DNA of 64,000 nt from Neobacillus muris (lineage in GTDB: Bacteria; Bacillota; Bacilli; Bacillales; Cytobacillaceae), in the NCBI RefSeq assembly GCF_943193175.1, contig NZ_CALPDF010000004.1, positions 1 to 64,000 of the forward strand. Reading direction: 5' to 3'. Positions 35,788 to 44,537 of the stretch are shown piece by piece. Every line of letters starts with the position of its first letter. Position 1 is the stretch's first letter. A program made the position numbers and the translations under genes. The notes beneath the pieces were generated by a model. It worked only from the letters and a program-made list of their open reading frames with translations. It was not told the DNA's origin and ran no database searches.

Positions 35788-35826
35788 ACTGCCTGCAACT
35801 GTATTCATTCCATCATTGCAGGCAGT
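35788..35826 (-). terminator. terminator or attenuator after solute-binding protein
   Basis: ACTGCCTGCAA (35788-35798) and TTGCAGGCAGT (35816-35826) pair perfectly. On the minus strand a short T run (TTTTC) follows. It sits between the binding-protein gene and yesL and probably lowers expression of yesL. Confidence 0.65.
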
Positions 35827-35842
35827 CCATTATTCAACGAGC

Positions 35843-37510
35843 TTATTTCTTCATTTTCTTTTCATAATCTTCATGGGCTTTATTAATCATATCGATATAT
35901 TTATCCATGCCTTTAGCATTTAATTCATCGACATACTTATCCCATTCAGAGAGTGAACGAGAGCCTAAAATAAACTTGGCAGTATTTTCTCGTACCGTAT
36001 CCACTAATGGTGTAACAAGAAGTGTGGCTTGTTCTTGGTCCATTGCTTCCATTGGATATGGAGGAGCTACAGGCAGCGCTTTCTTTTTAGCCATTTCGTT
36101 TTGGAATTTAATTTCCTCTTCACTCATGGTTGATTGAAGTAATTCAGTTGTTCCGCCATATGCAAATGTTCCAGTTCCAAATCCATAGTCTACACGTAAA
36201 TCCTTCGTTCCAGCTGGATTTAGGCCAAGATAGTTAACATCTGGCATAAGAGTGTATTTGCCGTTTTCCTTCTTATATGTGGTGCCTTCAACACCCCATT
36301 TAGCCAATTCTTCGCCTTCGTCGCTATACCATAACCAGTCAACGAATTGCAGCAAGGCAATAAAGTTTGGATCATCTTTCGCTTTAGCATTGATCACGAT
36401 TCCGTTTTCCAATCTGGAACCAGACATTACTTGTCCATTAGGTCCGCCAGGTACGGCAATTTTTGCGATTGAGTAGTTGCCCTTGCCAAGGTTTTGGTCC
36501 ATTGCAGTACGCATTACTTCTAGCTCTTGAGCATTTGTGCTGATGACAAATGATTTTCCTGTGACAAATTTTTCTTTTGCCTGATCATCACTTTGGGATA
36601 GACTTTCTTTATCCATCAAACCTTCTTTAATAAGTTTGTTAAAATAGGTAAGCATTTCTTTGTATTCTTTTGTAGCTCCAGCAAATTCAAACTTCTCTTT
36701 ATCTTCGTTATACGTAACATAGTTCTGTGTGCCAAATCCACCTACAGTCCCGAATGTAGGGGCTGCGTAGTTTAACAATGCGCCTAATGCTCCGCCATTT
36801 CCTGAAGTGCTCCAGCGATCAGAGAATGGTGTAATATCAGGATAAGCTTCCTTTAATTTTTTCAAAGCTGCTTCGAATTCATCCCATGTTTTTGGAACGG
36901 CAATATTATTCTTTTCAAAAATATCTGTTCTAATTGCTAATGTGTAATCAGGCCATACTTCTTCATGTAATCCTGGAAGCAGATAATATTTTCCATCAGC
37001 TTGTCTTAAATTATCAATTTCAGGCTGCAGATTCCATTTTTTTACTTTATCTAAAAAGTTTGGCATGTATTTCACGTAATCACTAATTGGCAAAATAGCG
37101 CCAGAAGCAACGTATGGAGTTTCTTGACCAGGATATGTCTTAGGGATAATTAATGGGGCATCCCCAGAACTAATCAATAAACTTCTTTTTTGGTTGTAAT
37201 CACTCATTGGAACAATGGTAAGATCTAGAGATACATTGGTTCTCTTGGTAATTTCTGACCATAATAGCCAATCCTTTTTATAAGCATACCATGAAGCATC
37301 ATTGTACATTGATGTAAAAGTAAGCGGTTTTGTTGCTTTAAATGTTTTGCCAACTGCGTAATCTTTCATCGCCGCTCCCTGAACTTCAGAAGAAGACTTG
37401 GAAGAGGATTCAGACGAGCTCGTGCTTTTGTCACTGCACGCTGTCAAAAAACTGGTGGCAGCGGTTACAATCGCAACTAGAAAAGCCAGCTTTTTAAAGA
37501 TTTTTGCCAT
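35843..37510 (-). CDS. extracellular solute-binding lipoprotein of aldouronate-type ABC importer
   Basis: A 555-residue binding protein of the LplA/YtcQ type. The N-terminus (MAKIFKKL, hydrophobic core, lipobox FLTACS with Cys near 26, then a Ser-rich linker) shows it is a lipoprotein on the outer face of the membrane. The order with two LplB/YtcP-type permeases and the aguA-xynA context match the AguEFG importer for aldotetraouronic acid in Geobacillus. ATG 37510 follows TGGGGGAAAATGCA; an ATG five codons earlier lacks a site. The ligand is inferred from context. Confidence 0.9.
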   Translation of the reverse strand: MAKIFKKLAFLVAIVTAATSFLTACSDKSTSSSESSSKSSSEVQGAAMKDYAVGKTFKATKPLTFTSMYNDASWYAYKKDWLLWSEITKRTNVSLDLTIVPMSDYNQKRSLLISSGDAPLIIPKTYPGQETPYVASGAILPISDYVKYMPNFLDKVKKWNLQPEIDNLRQADGKYYLLPGLHEEVWPDYTLAIRTDIFEKNNIAVPKTWDEFEAALKKLKEAYPDITPFSDRWSTSGNGGALGALLNYAAPTFGTVGGFGTQNYVTYNEDKEKFEFAGATKEYKEMLTYFNKLIKEGLMDKESLSQSDDQAKEKFVTGKSFVISTNAQELEVMRTAMDQNLGKGNYSIAKIAVPGGPNGQVMSGSRLENGIVINAKAKDDPNFIALLQFVDWLWYSDEGEELAKWGVEGTTYKKENGKYTLMPDVNYLGLNPAGTKDLRVDYGFGTGTFAYGGTTELLQSTMSEEEIKFQNEMAKKKALPVAPPYPMEAMDQEQATLLVTPLVDTVRENTAKFILGSRSLSEWDKYVDELNAKGMDKYIDMINKAHEDYEKKMKK

Positions 37511-37572
37511 TGCATTTTCCCCCATTTTGGTGTTTTTATAATGAACTTATTAAAAAATAAGTTACATCCAGA

Positions 37573-38448
37573 TTATTGTTTAACAGATCCAAGCATGATG
37601 CCGGTAACAAAATGTTTTTGAACAAACGGATATACCATTAAAATTGGCAGCACGGTCAATACCATCGTCACTGCCTTGATATTGGCTGCAATTTGAGTCA
37701 AATCATCAGCTGAAGTGGCCCCGGCCGATTGGCCTGATGATGCTCCTGCAAGCAGGTTTCTTAAATAAATCGTCACTGGAAACAATTCTTGCTTATCCAA
37801 ATATAGAAACGCTGAGAACCATGAATTCCAGCTCCCAACCGCATAGAACAATACCATTGTTGCCAAAATCGGTTTGGAGAGCGGCAATATGATCGTCAAA
37901 AGTGTTCTGTAAGTAGAGGACCCGTCAATCGATGCAGCTTCTTCAAGCTCCTCCGGCAAAGACTCGAAAAACGTTTTCATTATGATCATATTAAAAATAC
38001 TGATAGCCCCAGGAATAACAATCGCCCAAATGGTGTTTGTCCACCCAAGTGATTTTATAAGGATATAGTTCGGAATTAATCCTCCATTAAAAAACATGGT
38101 GAAAATTGCAAAAGATGTAAAAAACTTACGGCCAATAAGGCGCTTCTTTGACAAAACATAAGCAAACATGGTTGTCATAACCACAGAAATCAAGGTGGCT
38201 ACAATCGTGTATACAACTGTATTCTTGTAATTGATCCAGAAGGTTTTGTCATGGATAATCGTTTTATAGGTATCAACATTAAACCCTTTTGGTATTAGGT
38301 TAACTTTTCCTGCTGCAATTTCAGCCTGTCCACTAAATGACTGGGCAACCACATTCAAAAAGGGAAATAATGTTACGTATACTACGAGTAACAATATAAT
38401 GACATTAATAACTTTAAAAATCTTGTACTGTAAGGATTCCTTCATCAT
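37573..38448 (-). CDS. ABC sugar permease, YtcP/AguG type
   Basis: A 291-residue inner-membrane permease of carbohydrate ABC importers (CUT1) with six predicted membrane segments. The EAA loop is EELEEAASIDGSSTYRTLLT (about 173-192 counted from an upstream start), which docks the ATPase. ATG 38448 is chosen because GGGAGG overlaps the previous stop codon and is six bases away; an in-frame ATG at 38466 would overlap the upstream gene. It works with the permease at 38460 and the lipoprotein at 35843. No ATPase gene is in the cluster; MsmX-like shared ATPases serve such importers in bacilli. Confidence 0.92.
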   Translation of the reverse strand: MMKESLQYKIFKVINVIILLLVVYVTLFPFLNVVAQSFSGQAEIAAGKVNLIPKGFNVDTYKTIIHDKTFWINYKNTVVYTIVATLISVVMTTMFAYVLSKKRLIGRKFFTSFAIFTMFFNGGLIPNYILIKSLGWTNTIWAIVIPGAISIFNMIIMKTFFESLPEELEEAASIDGSSTYRTLLTIILPLSKPILATMVLFYAVGSWNSWFSAFLYLDKQELFPVTIYLRNLLAGASSGQSAGATSADDLTQIAANIKAVTMVLTVLPILMVYPFVQKHFVTGIMLGSVKQ

Positions 38449-38459
38449 TCCATCCTCCC

Positions 38460-39434
38460 TTACCACAATCCATTGTCAGTAAATTTCTTAGATAGATAAT
38501 TGGCAGAAAAGACTAGAATCAAACCAATTATGGACTCAAATAAACCAATTGCAGTGGCATAACTAAAGTTGCTGGATTGCAAACCTACCCGGTAAAGATA
38601 TGTAGATATTACATCCGAAGTTGCATAGTTTAGCGGGTTATAGATTAATAAGATTTTTTCGAATCCCACTGCCAGCAAGTTTCCGATATTCAATATCAAC
38701 AGGGTAACAATTGTTGGAAGTATGCCAGGAATCGTAATATGGATGGTTTGTTTCCAACGGTTAGCTCCATCTATCTTAGCTGCCTCATATAATGAATCAT
38801 CTATATTGGTAAGTGCCGCCAAATAAAGGATTGTCCCCCAACCCATGGTTTGCCAAACCTCTGAGATAACATAAACTGGTCTGAACCAGTTTTGGTCTTG
38901 CATAAATAGGATCGGTTTCCCGCCAAAAAATTGAATGAGCGAGTTTATGGCACCATTGCCGGCAGTGATTTGCAAAATCATTCCACTGATAATAACCACT
39001 GACAAAAAGTGCGGCAAATAGGAAGTAGTTTGCACAAATTTTTTGAACTTTTGTGATGTTAATTCGTTTAATAATAACGCAATAATTATTGGTGCTGGGA
39101 AAACAAATAGTAAGGTTATGCTGCTCAGTAAAAGAGTGTTTTTAAATACATGCCAGAAATTCGCATCATGGATAAACATTTCAAAGTAATGAAGTCCTAC
39201 CCACTCTTCACCAAAAATACTTCCTCCAGGCATAAACCTTCTAAAAGCAATAATATTGCCAAGCATAGGAACATACTTGAAAATCACCAAGTAAATAATT
39301 GGTAATATAAGCAGGGAGTATAGCTGCCAATCCTTCCTGATCAAATTAAGATTTCGAATCAACCGATTTCCCTTTACTTCTGGTATGCCAATCTCTTGCG
39401 GGGTTTTCTTCGAAACCTCTGCGACTGGTTCCAT
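38460..39434 (-). CDS. ABC sugar permease, LplB/AguF type
   Basis: A 324-residue permease with about six membrane segments after a polar N-terminus of some 35 residues. The EAA loop reads YEAAKIDGANRWKQTIHIT (about 235). It is the first gene of the importer operon, with ATG after AAGGAGGCGATCCAA. The promoter 150 bases upstream carries a perfect XylR-type operator and a cre site, so uptake should be induced by xylose and repressed by preferred sugars. Confidence 0.92.
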   Translation of the reverse strand: MEPVAEVSKKTPQEIGIPEVKGNRLIRNLNLIRKDWQLYSLLILPIIYLVIFKYVPMLGNIIAFRRFMPGGSIFGEEWVGLHYFEMFIHDANFWHVFKNTLLLSSITLLFVFPAPIIIALLLNELTSQKFKKFVQTTSYLPHFLSVVIISGMILQITAGNGAINSLIQFFGGKPILFMQDQNWFRPVYVISEVWQTMGWGTILYLAALTNIDDSLYEAAKIDGANRWKQTIHITIPGILPTIVTLLILNIGNLLAVGFEKILLIYNPLNYATSDVISTYLYRVGLQSSNFSYATAIGLFESIIGLILVFSANYLSKKFTDNGLW

Positions 39435-39542
39435 TTGGATCGCCTCCTTGAGTGCTGTTATATGGTAAAATTATCACATCAACTTGATTAACTGGACGAC
39501 CTTTTTGAGATCAAAATAGTATATTTGATTTTTTTAAGCTTG

Positions 39543-39575
39543 ATAGATAGTTTGTTTATCCTACAAACTATCTAT
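39543..39575. promoter_or_regulatory. XylR-type operator of the ABC importer operon
   Basis: ATAGATAGTTTGT (39543-39555) and ACAAACTATCTAT (39563-39575) are perfect complements separated by seven bases. The site lies just downstream of the -10 of the importer promoter. Confidence 0.75.
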
Positions 39576-39579
39576 TATC

Positions 39580-39616
39580 ATTTTAACACAGCTTTCAACT
39601 ATTGCAACCGTTTTCA
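39580..39616 (-). promoter_or_regulatory. importer promoter overlapped by a cre site
   Basis: Minus-strand TTGCAA (39602-39607), 16 bases, then TAAAAT (39580-39585). The -35 overlaps TGAAAACGGTTGCA (complement of 39603-39616), which fits the CcpA consensus TGNAANCGNTNNCA in both directions. Catabolite repression by CcpA is expected from family knowledge. Confidence 0.7.
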
Positions 39617-39678
39617 CATGAAATCCTTAATTATTTTTTTCATTTTACAGCTGTCAGTTATATTACCTTTATGAAAAA

Positions 39679-40473
39679 TTAGATTACTTGAAATATAGGC
39701 TTTTCTGGAACATAACTTACAGGAAGATCCGAATAGATCGTTTTGATCCATTCTGCCAGAGCCTTCATGCCTGACTCTTCACTTTCTGCATGGCCGATCA
39801 TGATCAAGGCCTTTTGTTTTCCTTGGTATACTGCATCTCTCACATACTCTGGTGTCTCCCACTCCGGACCTTCCCCGGCAATAATCATATCAAGATTTTC
39901 CTTTTCAAACAGGGGGATCGCTAATGCGCCGCCTCCTCTGTAGCCTGCCAGCAGCCCTATTCGTGTACACGTGATAGACAAATCGCCGGCAGCCCGGACA
40001 TAACTGATACCTAGCTTTTCCTTAATATATCCGGCAATTTCCCTTCCTGTCATCGAAGGTATAGCGAGGATAGTTGCAGCAGGCTGGTGTTCCTCAACAA
40101 ATGATGACCAGCCCAAAGCCTGAATCAATCCGGCGGTGATCCCGTCAGGACGGTATCGGTGAATATAGTCATGCAATCGAAAAATCGCTATGCCGGATTC
40201 TTCAATCAATCTGCGTTTTTCGATATATACAGAATTATTTTCCAAAGAATCTTTCTGGTCATGATGGCTGAAAAATTCGCCTTCATGGGTGATCAGCAGA
40301 TTTGCCCCCATGGCTATTGCCTGCTTGATCACTAGATGCGTAGGCATGAACGCAACCGCAATACCTTTGACCTCCGCATCGGGATTCCCCCACTTGAGTG
40401 TGTCCACTGTCTTTTGCAGATGGCCCGCTGGTTCCATTAATGTACCGATAACTTGTTGAATAGTCACTGCCAT
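39679..40473 (-). CDS. Nif3-like dinuclear metal centre protein
   Basis: A 264-residue member of the Nif3/YqfO (NGG1-interacting factor 3) group, homohexameric proteins with a two-metal site and no firmly known reaction. Metal-site candidates are the THEGEFFSHHD segment (about 59-69), the HDYIHRYRPDG segment (about 101) and IGHAESEESGMK near the C-terminus. It is placed between the xylanase gene and the importer operon, 140 bases after the GH10 gene on the same strand. A near-cre sequence precedes it. A hydrolase or cyclohydrolase-like role in pentose or uronate use is possible but unproven. Confidence 0.8.
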   Translation of the reverse strand: MAVTIQQVIGTLMEPAGHLQKTVDTLKWGNPDAEVKGIAVAFMPTHLVIKQAIAMGANLLITHEGEFFSHHDQKDSLENNSVYIEKRRLIEESGIAIFRLHDYIHRYRPDGITAGLIQALGWSSFVEEHQPAATILAIPSMTGREIAGYIKEKLGISYVRAAGDLSITCTRIGLLAGYRGGGALAIPLFEKENLDMIIAGEGPEWETPEYVRDAVYQGKQKALIMIGHAESEESGMKALAEWIKTIYSDLPVSYVPEKPIFQVI

Positions 40474-40570
40474 TGATTACATTCCTTCCACAGGAATTTT
40501 TATTTCTCTCTTTCTTGCAAAACCAATCAAGTCAAAACCTGTATTAAAATACCTCAGTACTTTACCAACG

Positions 40571-40584
40571 CTTTAAACGCTTTC
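40571..40584 (-). promoter_or_regulatory. near-cre site upstream of Nif3-like gene
   Basis: The minus strand reads TGAAAGCGTTTAAA, which matches the CcpA consensus TGNAANCGNTNNCA at all but one fixed position (C replaced). It lies about 100 bases before the Nif3-like start and just after the xylanase stop. Confidence 0.4.
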
Positions 40585-40613
40585 AAATATTGACTTAATT
40601 ACTATCGAAACGT

Positions 40614-41621
40614 CTAAAACCGTGCTACCCTCCAAAAAGAGTCCTTAGTATGGTGATTTTGATCAAAAAGGAATGGCCAATTTTTACGGCCCTTTACAGG
40701 GAAATCATTCAACCAAGTATAATCATCCGCAGCACCCCAGAAGGTTACTGCCGAGATAACCTCACGATATTCCCGGATCAGCTGAAACAATTGCTCATAT
40801 CGTTCTGCTTGCTGTTCAAGCATTGCTGAAGTCGGCTCAGTCAAGTCCGTCCTTCTGTCATCATGTTGAAAAACAGAAATATCCAGTTCTGTCAATTGCA
40901 GTTGCAATCCGAGAGAGGCATATCTTTCAATCGCTGTGCGGATATCCGCCAAGCTGGGATTTGTCAGATTCCAGTGTGCTTGGAGACCAATCCCATGAAT
41001 GGGTGTACCTTTGTCCACTAACGATTTGACAAGCTGATAAACTTTTTCGCGTTTTTCAGGAACGGACTCGTTATAGTCATTGTAAAATAGCAGTGCATCA
41101 GGGTCGGCCAAATGTGCGTATTCAAATGCTTTTTCAATATAATCTTCACCGATAATTTCCAGCCATTTAGTCTTTCTGTACAAATCCGGCCCCTCATCGG
41201 CCACTGCCTCATTGACAACATCCCAGCCATAAATTTGCCCTTTATATCGGTGCATGACGGCCTCTATATGTTCCTTCATTCGTAGCAGCAACTGTTCTCT
41301 TGCAGCGGGTGAGCCATTGGAATTCTGGAAGAACCATTCTGGTGTCTGATTGTGCCATACCAATGTATGACCCCGCATTTTCAGCCCGTTTTTCTTTGCG
41401 AATGATACTAAATGATCAGCTTTTTCAAAAGTAAATTGACCTTCGATTGGCTGTACTTCTGCAGGCTTCATATCATTTTCAGCTGTAATGCTATTAAAAT
41501 GTTTTTCTAAAACTTCCTGCTGTGATTCTATTGTTTTGAGATTTACTGCGGCGCCAATGTCAAAAAAATGGGCATATTTTTCTTTCAGGGAAGGGATCTC
41601 CTCCCCAATTTCTGTTATCAT
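40614..41621 (-). CDS. intracellular endo-beta-1,4-xylanase GH10
   Basis: A 335-residue GH10 enzyme cutting xylo-oligosaccharides and aldouronates. The acid/base Glu is in WDVVNEA (about 137) and the nucleophile Glu in LQLTELDIS (about 244). HTLVWHNQTPEWFF and the WGAADDYTWL block complete the barrel. No signal peptide is present and the length equals the intracellular XynA2/XynX type of Geobacillus and Paenibacillus. ATG follows AAAAGGAGTGGTTCC. It has its own promoter with a perfect XylR-type operator. Confidence 0.95.
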   Translation of the reverse strand: MITEIGEEIPSLKEKYAHFFDIGAAVNLKTIESQQEVLEKHFNSITAENDMKPAEVQPIEGQFTFEKADHLVSFAKKNGLKMRGHTLVWHNQTPEWFFQNSNGSPAAREQLLLRMKEHIEAVMHRYKGQIYGWDVVNEAVADEGPDLYRKTKWLEIIGEDYIEKAFEYAHLADPDALLFYNDYNESVPEKREKVYQLVKSLVDKGTPIHGIGLQAHWNLTNPSLADIRTAIERYASLGLQLQLTELDISVFQHDDRRTDLTEPTSAMLEQQAERYEQLFQLIREYREVISAVTFWGAADDYTWLNDFPVKGRKNWPFLFDQNHHTKDSFWRVARF

Positions 41622-41651
41622 GGAACCACTCCTTTTATAAAGGTAACAATA

Positions 41652-41684
41652 ATAGTTTGTTTATTTAACCAATAAACAAACTAT
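41652..41684. promoter_or_regulatory. XylR-type operator of the GH10 xylanase gene
   Basis: ATAGTTTGTTTATT (41652-41665) and AATAAACAAACTAT (41671-41684) are perfect 14-base complements around five bases. This is the best operator in the cluster, located directly after the -10. Confidence 0.8.
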
Positions 41685-41690
41685 AGTCCT

Positions 41691-41719
41691 ATCATATTAA
41701 ATTTTTCGCTGATTTACAA
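41691..41719 (-). promoter_or_regulatory. promoter of GH10 xylanase gene
   Basis: Minus-strand TTGTAA (41714-41719), 17-base spacer, TATGAT (41691-41696), about 70 bases before the ATG. The operator at 41652-41684 covers the start-of-transcription region. Confidence 0.7.
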
Positions 41720-41770
41720 TCAAGGTTTGTTAAAAAATCCATTTTTCTATTATGAAATAAAAAGTACAAG

Positions 41771-41809
41771 AGAAATGCCCCTCTGCCAATCGGCAAAAGG
41801 GGCATTTCT
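41771..41809 (-). terminator. terminator of the xylA-xylB-GH39-GH8 operon
   Basis: AGAAATGCCCCT and AGGGGCATTTCT are perfect 12-base arms with an inner TGCC/GGCA pairing. It begins 13 bases past the GH8 stop. The T tract on the minus strand is moderate. Confidence 0.75.
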
Positions 41810-41821
41810 TTTTGCATATTC

Positions 41822-42973
41822 TTATTTCGGCATCCAAATCTTGTAGTTTCCGCTTAGCGCAAGCAGACTGAAAAAATACAGGCAGTTATCATAGTACCGC
41901 CTTCCCCCGGTCCTTACAGTTGTGTTCCAAAACAATTCTACCCATTTTAACTGGTCTGGACCATCTGCAGCTAATGATGCCATTGCATTGGCGGCAAGCA
42001 GGCCCACTGGATGAAGCGATTTTTCATCAAAAGATTCGCCGGAAATGGCATAACGGCGATAATCGGCAGGATCCTTATCAGAAAAAAACTCCTGAAGCTT
42101 GTTAGCCTCTTGTATTTCCCATTCATCCCTTCTAAACCACTCATAATCAAGACCAATATTGCCGGCTACACGATACGCATCACTGAAGAAGTGCCCATAG
42201 CCTTTTTCGTTATTGGGCGTACCGTCATAGTAAGCATATTCAGGTGCAAGTCCTGTTTCAGGATGACAGGAAATTTTTAAGTATTCCATGCTGGCCCTGC
42301 TTGCTTCCTTCCAAAATTGCCTGTCTTCCTCATTTGCCCATAGTGCAAATAATTCATAAAAATGCGGCAAGTGATAGGATGGGTCGGTGAACTCACAATT
42401 GGGTATAAATCTAATTAATTTATTTTCTGGATTCCACATGGGAAAACCAACGCCGTCCTCCCCTTTATGGAGACAGGTATGAAGGATATTCCGGGCTTGG
42501 ACACTGTAATTGAAAGGCACAGGACCATCCCCCCAGCGGTGGGAAGCAAAAAATAAGGCCATCGCGAAGAATTCCTCACCATCCGGCGCTGGACCATAGG
42601 CTCTTTTTGTACCATCTACATTGCAAGACCAGGCAAAGTAGCCGGCGTTCTCACCTGTTGTCATGTACATATACTTCATCGTCCAGTTCCAGAGCCGGTC
42701 AAACACTTCCTTGTTATCCATTTGCACGGCCATCATCATTCCATATGACATGCCCTCTGTTCTGACATCCAGGTTTCCCGTATCCAGCATGTATCCTAAA
42801 TCTTCGCCAACTGGATAATAGATTCTGGTATCCTCATCACCGTTAAAAAGCTGCTCCCAATTCTCCCTGATTCGGCTGATGATTTCTTCATCCGTTTTGC
42901 CAATTTCTTTAAAGAGATTACGATAGGTCCCTGTGTAAAAAGACCCTTCCTGCGTTTCTGCCAGCTTTTCCAT
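41822..42973 (-). CDS. reducing-end xylose-releasing exo-oligoxylanase (Rex), GH8
   Basis: A 383-residue GH8 enzyme closely like the Bacillus halodurans Rex, which removes single xylose units from the reducing end of xylo-oligosaccharides. Family landmarks: RTEGMSYGMMMAVQ with the catalytic acid Glu (about 63), YFAWSCNVDGTK, HRWGDG, DPSYHLPHFYELF and YGHFFSDAYRVA. No signal peptide. ATG 42973 follows GGGAGGCCGAA; an in-frame TTG seven codons earlier is less likely. It is the last gene of the xylA operon, 29 bases after GH39. Confidence 0.93.
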   Translation of the reverse strand: MEKLAETQEGSFYTGTYRNLFKEIGKTDEEIISRIRENWEQLFNGDEDTRIYYPVGEDLGYMLDTGNLDVRTEGMSYGMMMAVQMDNKEVFDRLWNWTMKYMYMTTGENAGYFAWSCNVDGTKRAYGPAPDGEEFFAMALFFASHRWGDGPVPFNYSVQARNILHTCLHKGEDGVGFPMWNPENKLIRFIPNCEFTDPSYHLPHFYELFALWANEEDRQFWKEASRASMEYLKISCHPETGLAPEYAYYDGTPNNEKGYGHFFSDAYRVAGNIGLDYEWFRRDEWEIQEANKLQEFFSDKDPADYRRYAISGESFDEKSLHPVGLLAANAMASLAADGPDQLKWVELFWNTTVRTGGRRYYDNCLYFFSLLALSGNYKIWMPK

Positions 42974-43002
42974 TTCGGCCTCCCATTGATCCAATTTCGA
43001 TA

Positions 43003-44508
43003 TTAGTAAGAAGTTATTAAGCTATCATCGAGTCCGATATATGTGTCTGTTTCATCCTTAACGGGGCTGATTTCAATCAAAGTGACTTCATTTTTTGTTA
43101 AAACAGCATTCAGAGTAACTTTGCCATTTTTCGACTTCACTCTGGAAGTTCGGACTAACGGCTGGGCTGTCTGTCTTAATGTCTCGACTGCAGATCTATC
43201 AGGGAATCTTGGACGCCCCATCTCTTGCCAGGTCCGCCATGGGTTGGCATGGTCTTCATCCACTGTTTGCCGTTTAATAAACACCGAATCTTCGGATATT
43301 GGAAGTTCTATCTCCACTTCCTTTTCAAATCCCGCACCTTTTGCCATCACCAAATTCCATGCAACGAGGGCAATCGTGCCATCCTTCCTTCGAGTGATTA
43401 AGCAATTTTCATCACGATATAACTGCTCTTCTCCAAGTTGATGAAAGAAAGAGAAGAGATGGAAAGTCGGCTTTGGTATACCGTTTAAAGCGATTAAGCC
43501 AAAACCCCCATGGAATTGGGCTTTCGGAACGCCCGCCTCCTCAAATACATCGCTGAATGTCCAATAGGAGAACGAGTCAGCAAAATCTGCTCCCTCGCTT
43601 AGAATCCGGGCCAGGTAGGCGGCATTTAATACTGTATCATGGACCGGATTGGTCGGGCTGTAGGATGTATTGTATTCCGTTATATGAAATGGCAAATTCG
43701 GGATCGGTGATTCATCAATTAAACCGCGAACGGTCTCAAATTCACCCAGCATTTTTGTGTTTTCATCCAATTCTTGATAATAATAATCAAAGGTTACTTT
43801 GTTTGGCTGCCTGGACGTATATGCATGCCTTGATACAAAATCCACCGGCACCTTTTCTTGATGGCAGAATTCAAGGAATTCCACAATCCATTCATCTGCT
43901 CCGCCGCAAATGGCCGGGCCGCCTACTTGAAGTCCAGGATGAACAGATTTAACCGCATTAGCAGTAATCTTATATAATGTAAAGTATTCTTGTTTGTCAG
44001 CATCTTTCCAGAAGTTTACTAGATTAGGCTCATTCCAGATTTCAAATGGCCATTTTAAAACCTCATCCAATCCGTATCGCTCGATAAAATGGGAAACCGC
44101 CGCTTTTACTAAATCAGACCATTTCTCATAATCCTTTGGAGGTGTAACGTTTCCCTTCCAGTCAAAAATGGTCTGGTCTCCGGAAGCCAAAAGCTCTGGC
44201 ATAAAGCCAATCTCAATAAAGGGGCGAATCCCTAACTCCAAGAAGGAATCGAAAATACGGTCAATATAAGTAAAGTTGTAAAAGGGACGAATTTCTCCGT
44301 CTACTTCCATCTCGCGATAAATGCCAATATCGGCATGCAATAAGCCGTGACCGCGAATATATTCGAAACCAATTGCATCCTTGGCCATTTTTAAGTGCTC
44401 CAAGTATTCCTTCTGCAGGGCAAGGCCAAGCCTGCCTGTTCCAACACAAAATTTCCAATTCTTCTTGAATGCAGCCTGTGAATTTTCACTAACAACTATT
44501 TTAGACAT
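43003..44508 (-). CDS. beta-xylosidase GH39
   Basis: A 501-residue GH39 enzyme that releases xylose from the non-reducing end of xylo-oligosaccharides with retention. The acid/base Glu is in FEIWNEPNL (about 160) and the nucleophile Glu in [10 protein letters not shown] (about 277), the same places as in Geobacillus XynB1. The C-terminal 130 residues form a beta-sandwich. The start codon chosen is the second of two adjacent ATGs, which lies six bases after GGAGG. It is cytoplasmic. Third gene of the xylA-xylB-GH39-GH8 operon. Confidence 0.95.
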   Translation of the reverse strand: MSKIVVSENSQAAFKKNWKFCVGTGRLGLALQKEYLEHLKMAKDAIGFEYIRGHGLLHADIGIYREMEVDGEIRPFYNFTYIDRIFDSFLELGIRPFIEIGFMPELLASGDQTIFDWKGNVTPPKDYEKWSDLVKAAVSHFIERYGLDEVLKWPFEIWNEPNLVNFWKDADKQEYFTLYKITANAVKSVHPGLQVGGPAICGGADEWIVEFLEFCHQEKVPVDFVSRHAYTSRQPNKVTFDYYYQELDENTKMLGEFETVRGLIDESPIPNLPFHITEYNTSYSPTNPVHDTVLNAAYLARILSEGADFADSFSYWTFSDVFEEAGVPKAQFHGGFGLIALNGIPKPTFHLFSFFHQLGEEQLYRDENCLITRRKDGTIALVAWNLVMAKGAGFEKEVEIELPISEDSVFIKRQTVDEDHANPWRTWQEMGRPRFPDRSAVETLRQTAQPLVRTSRVKSKNGKVTLNAVLTKNEVTLIEISPVKDETDTYIGLDDSLITSY

Positions 44509-44537
44509 CATGATCCTCCAAATAGAGTAAGAAGCTT

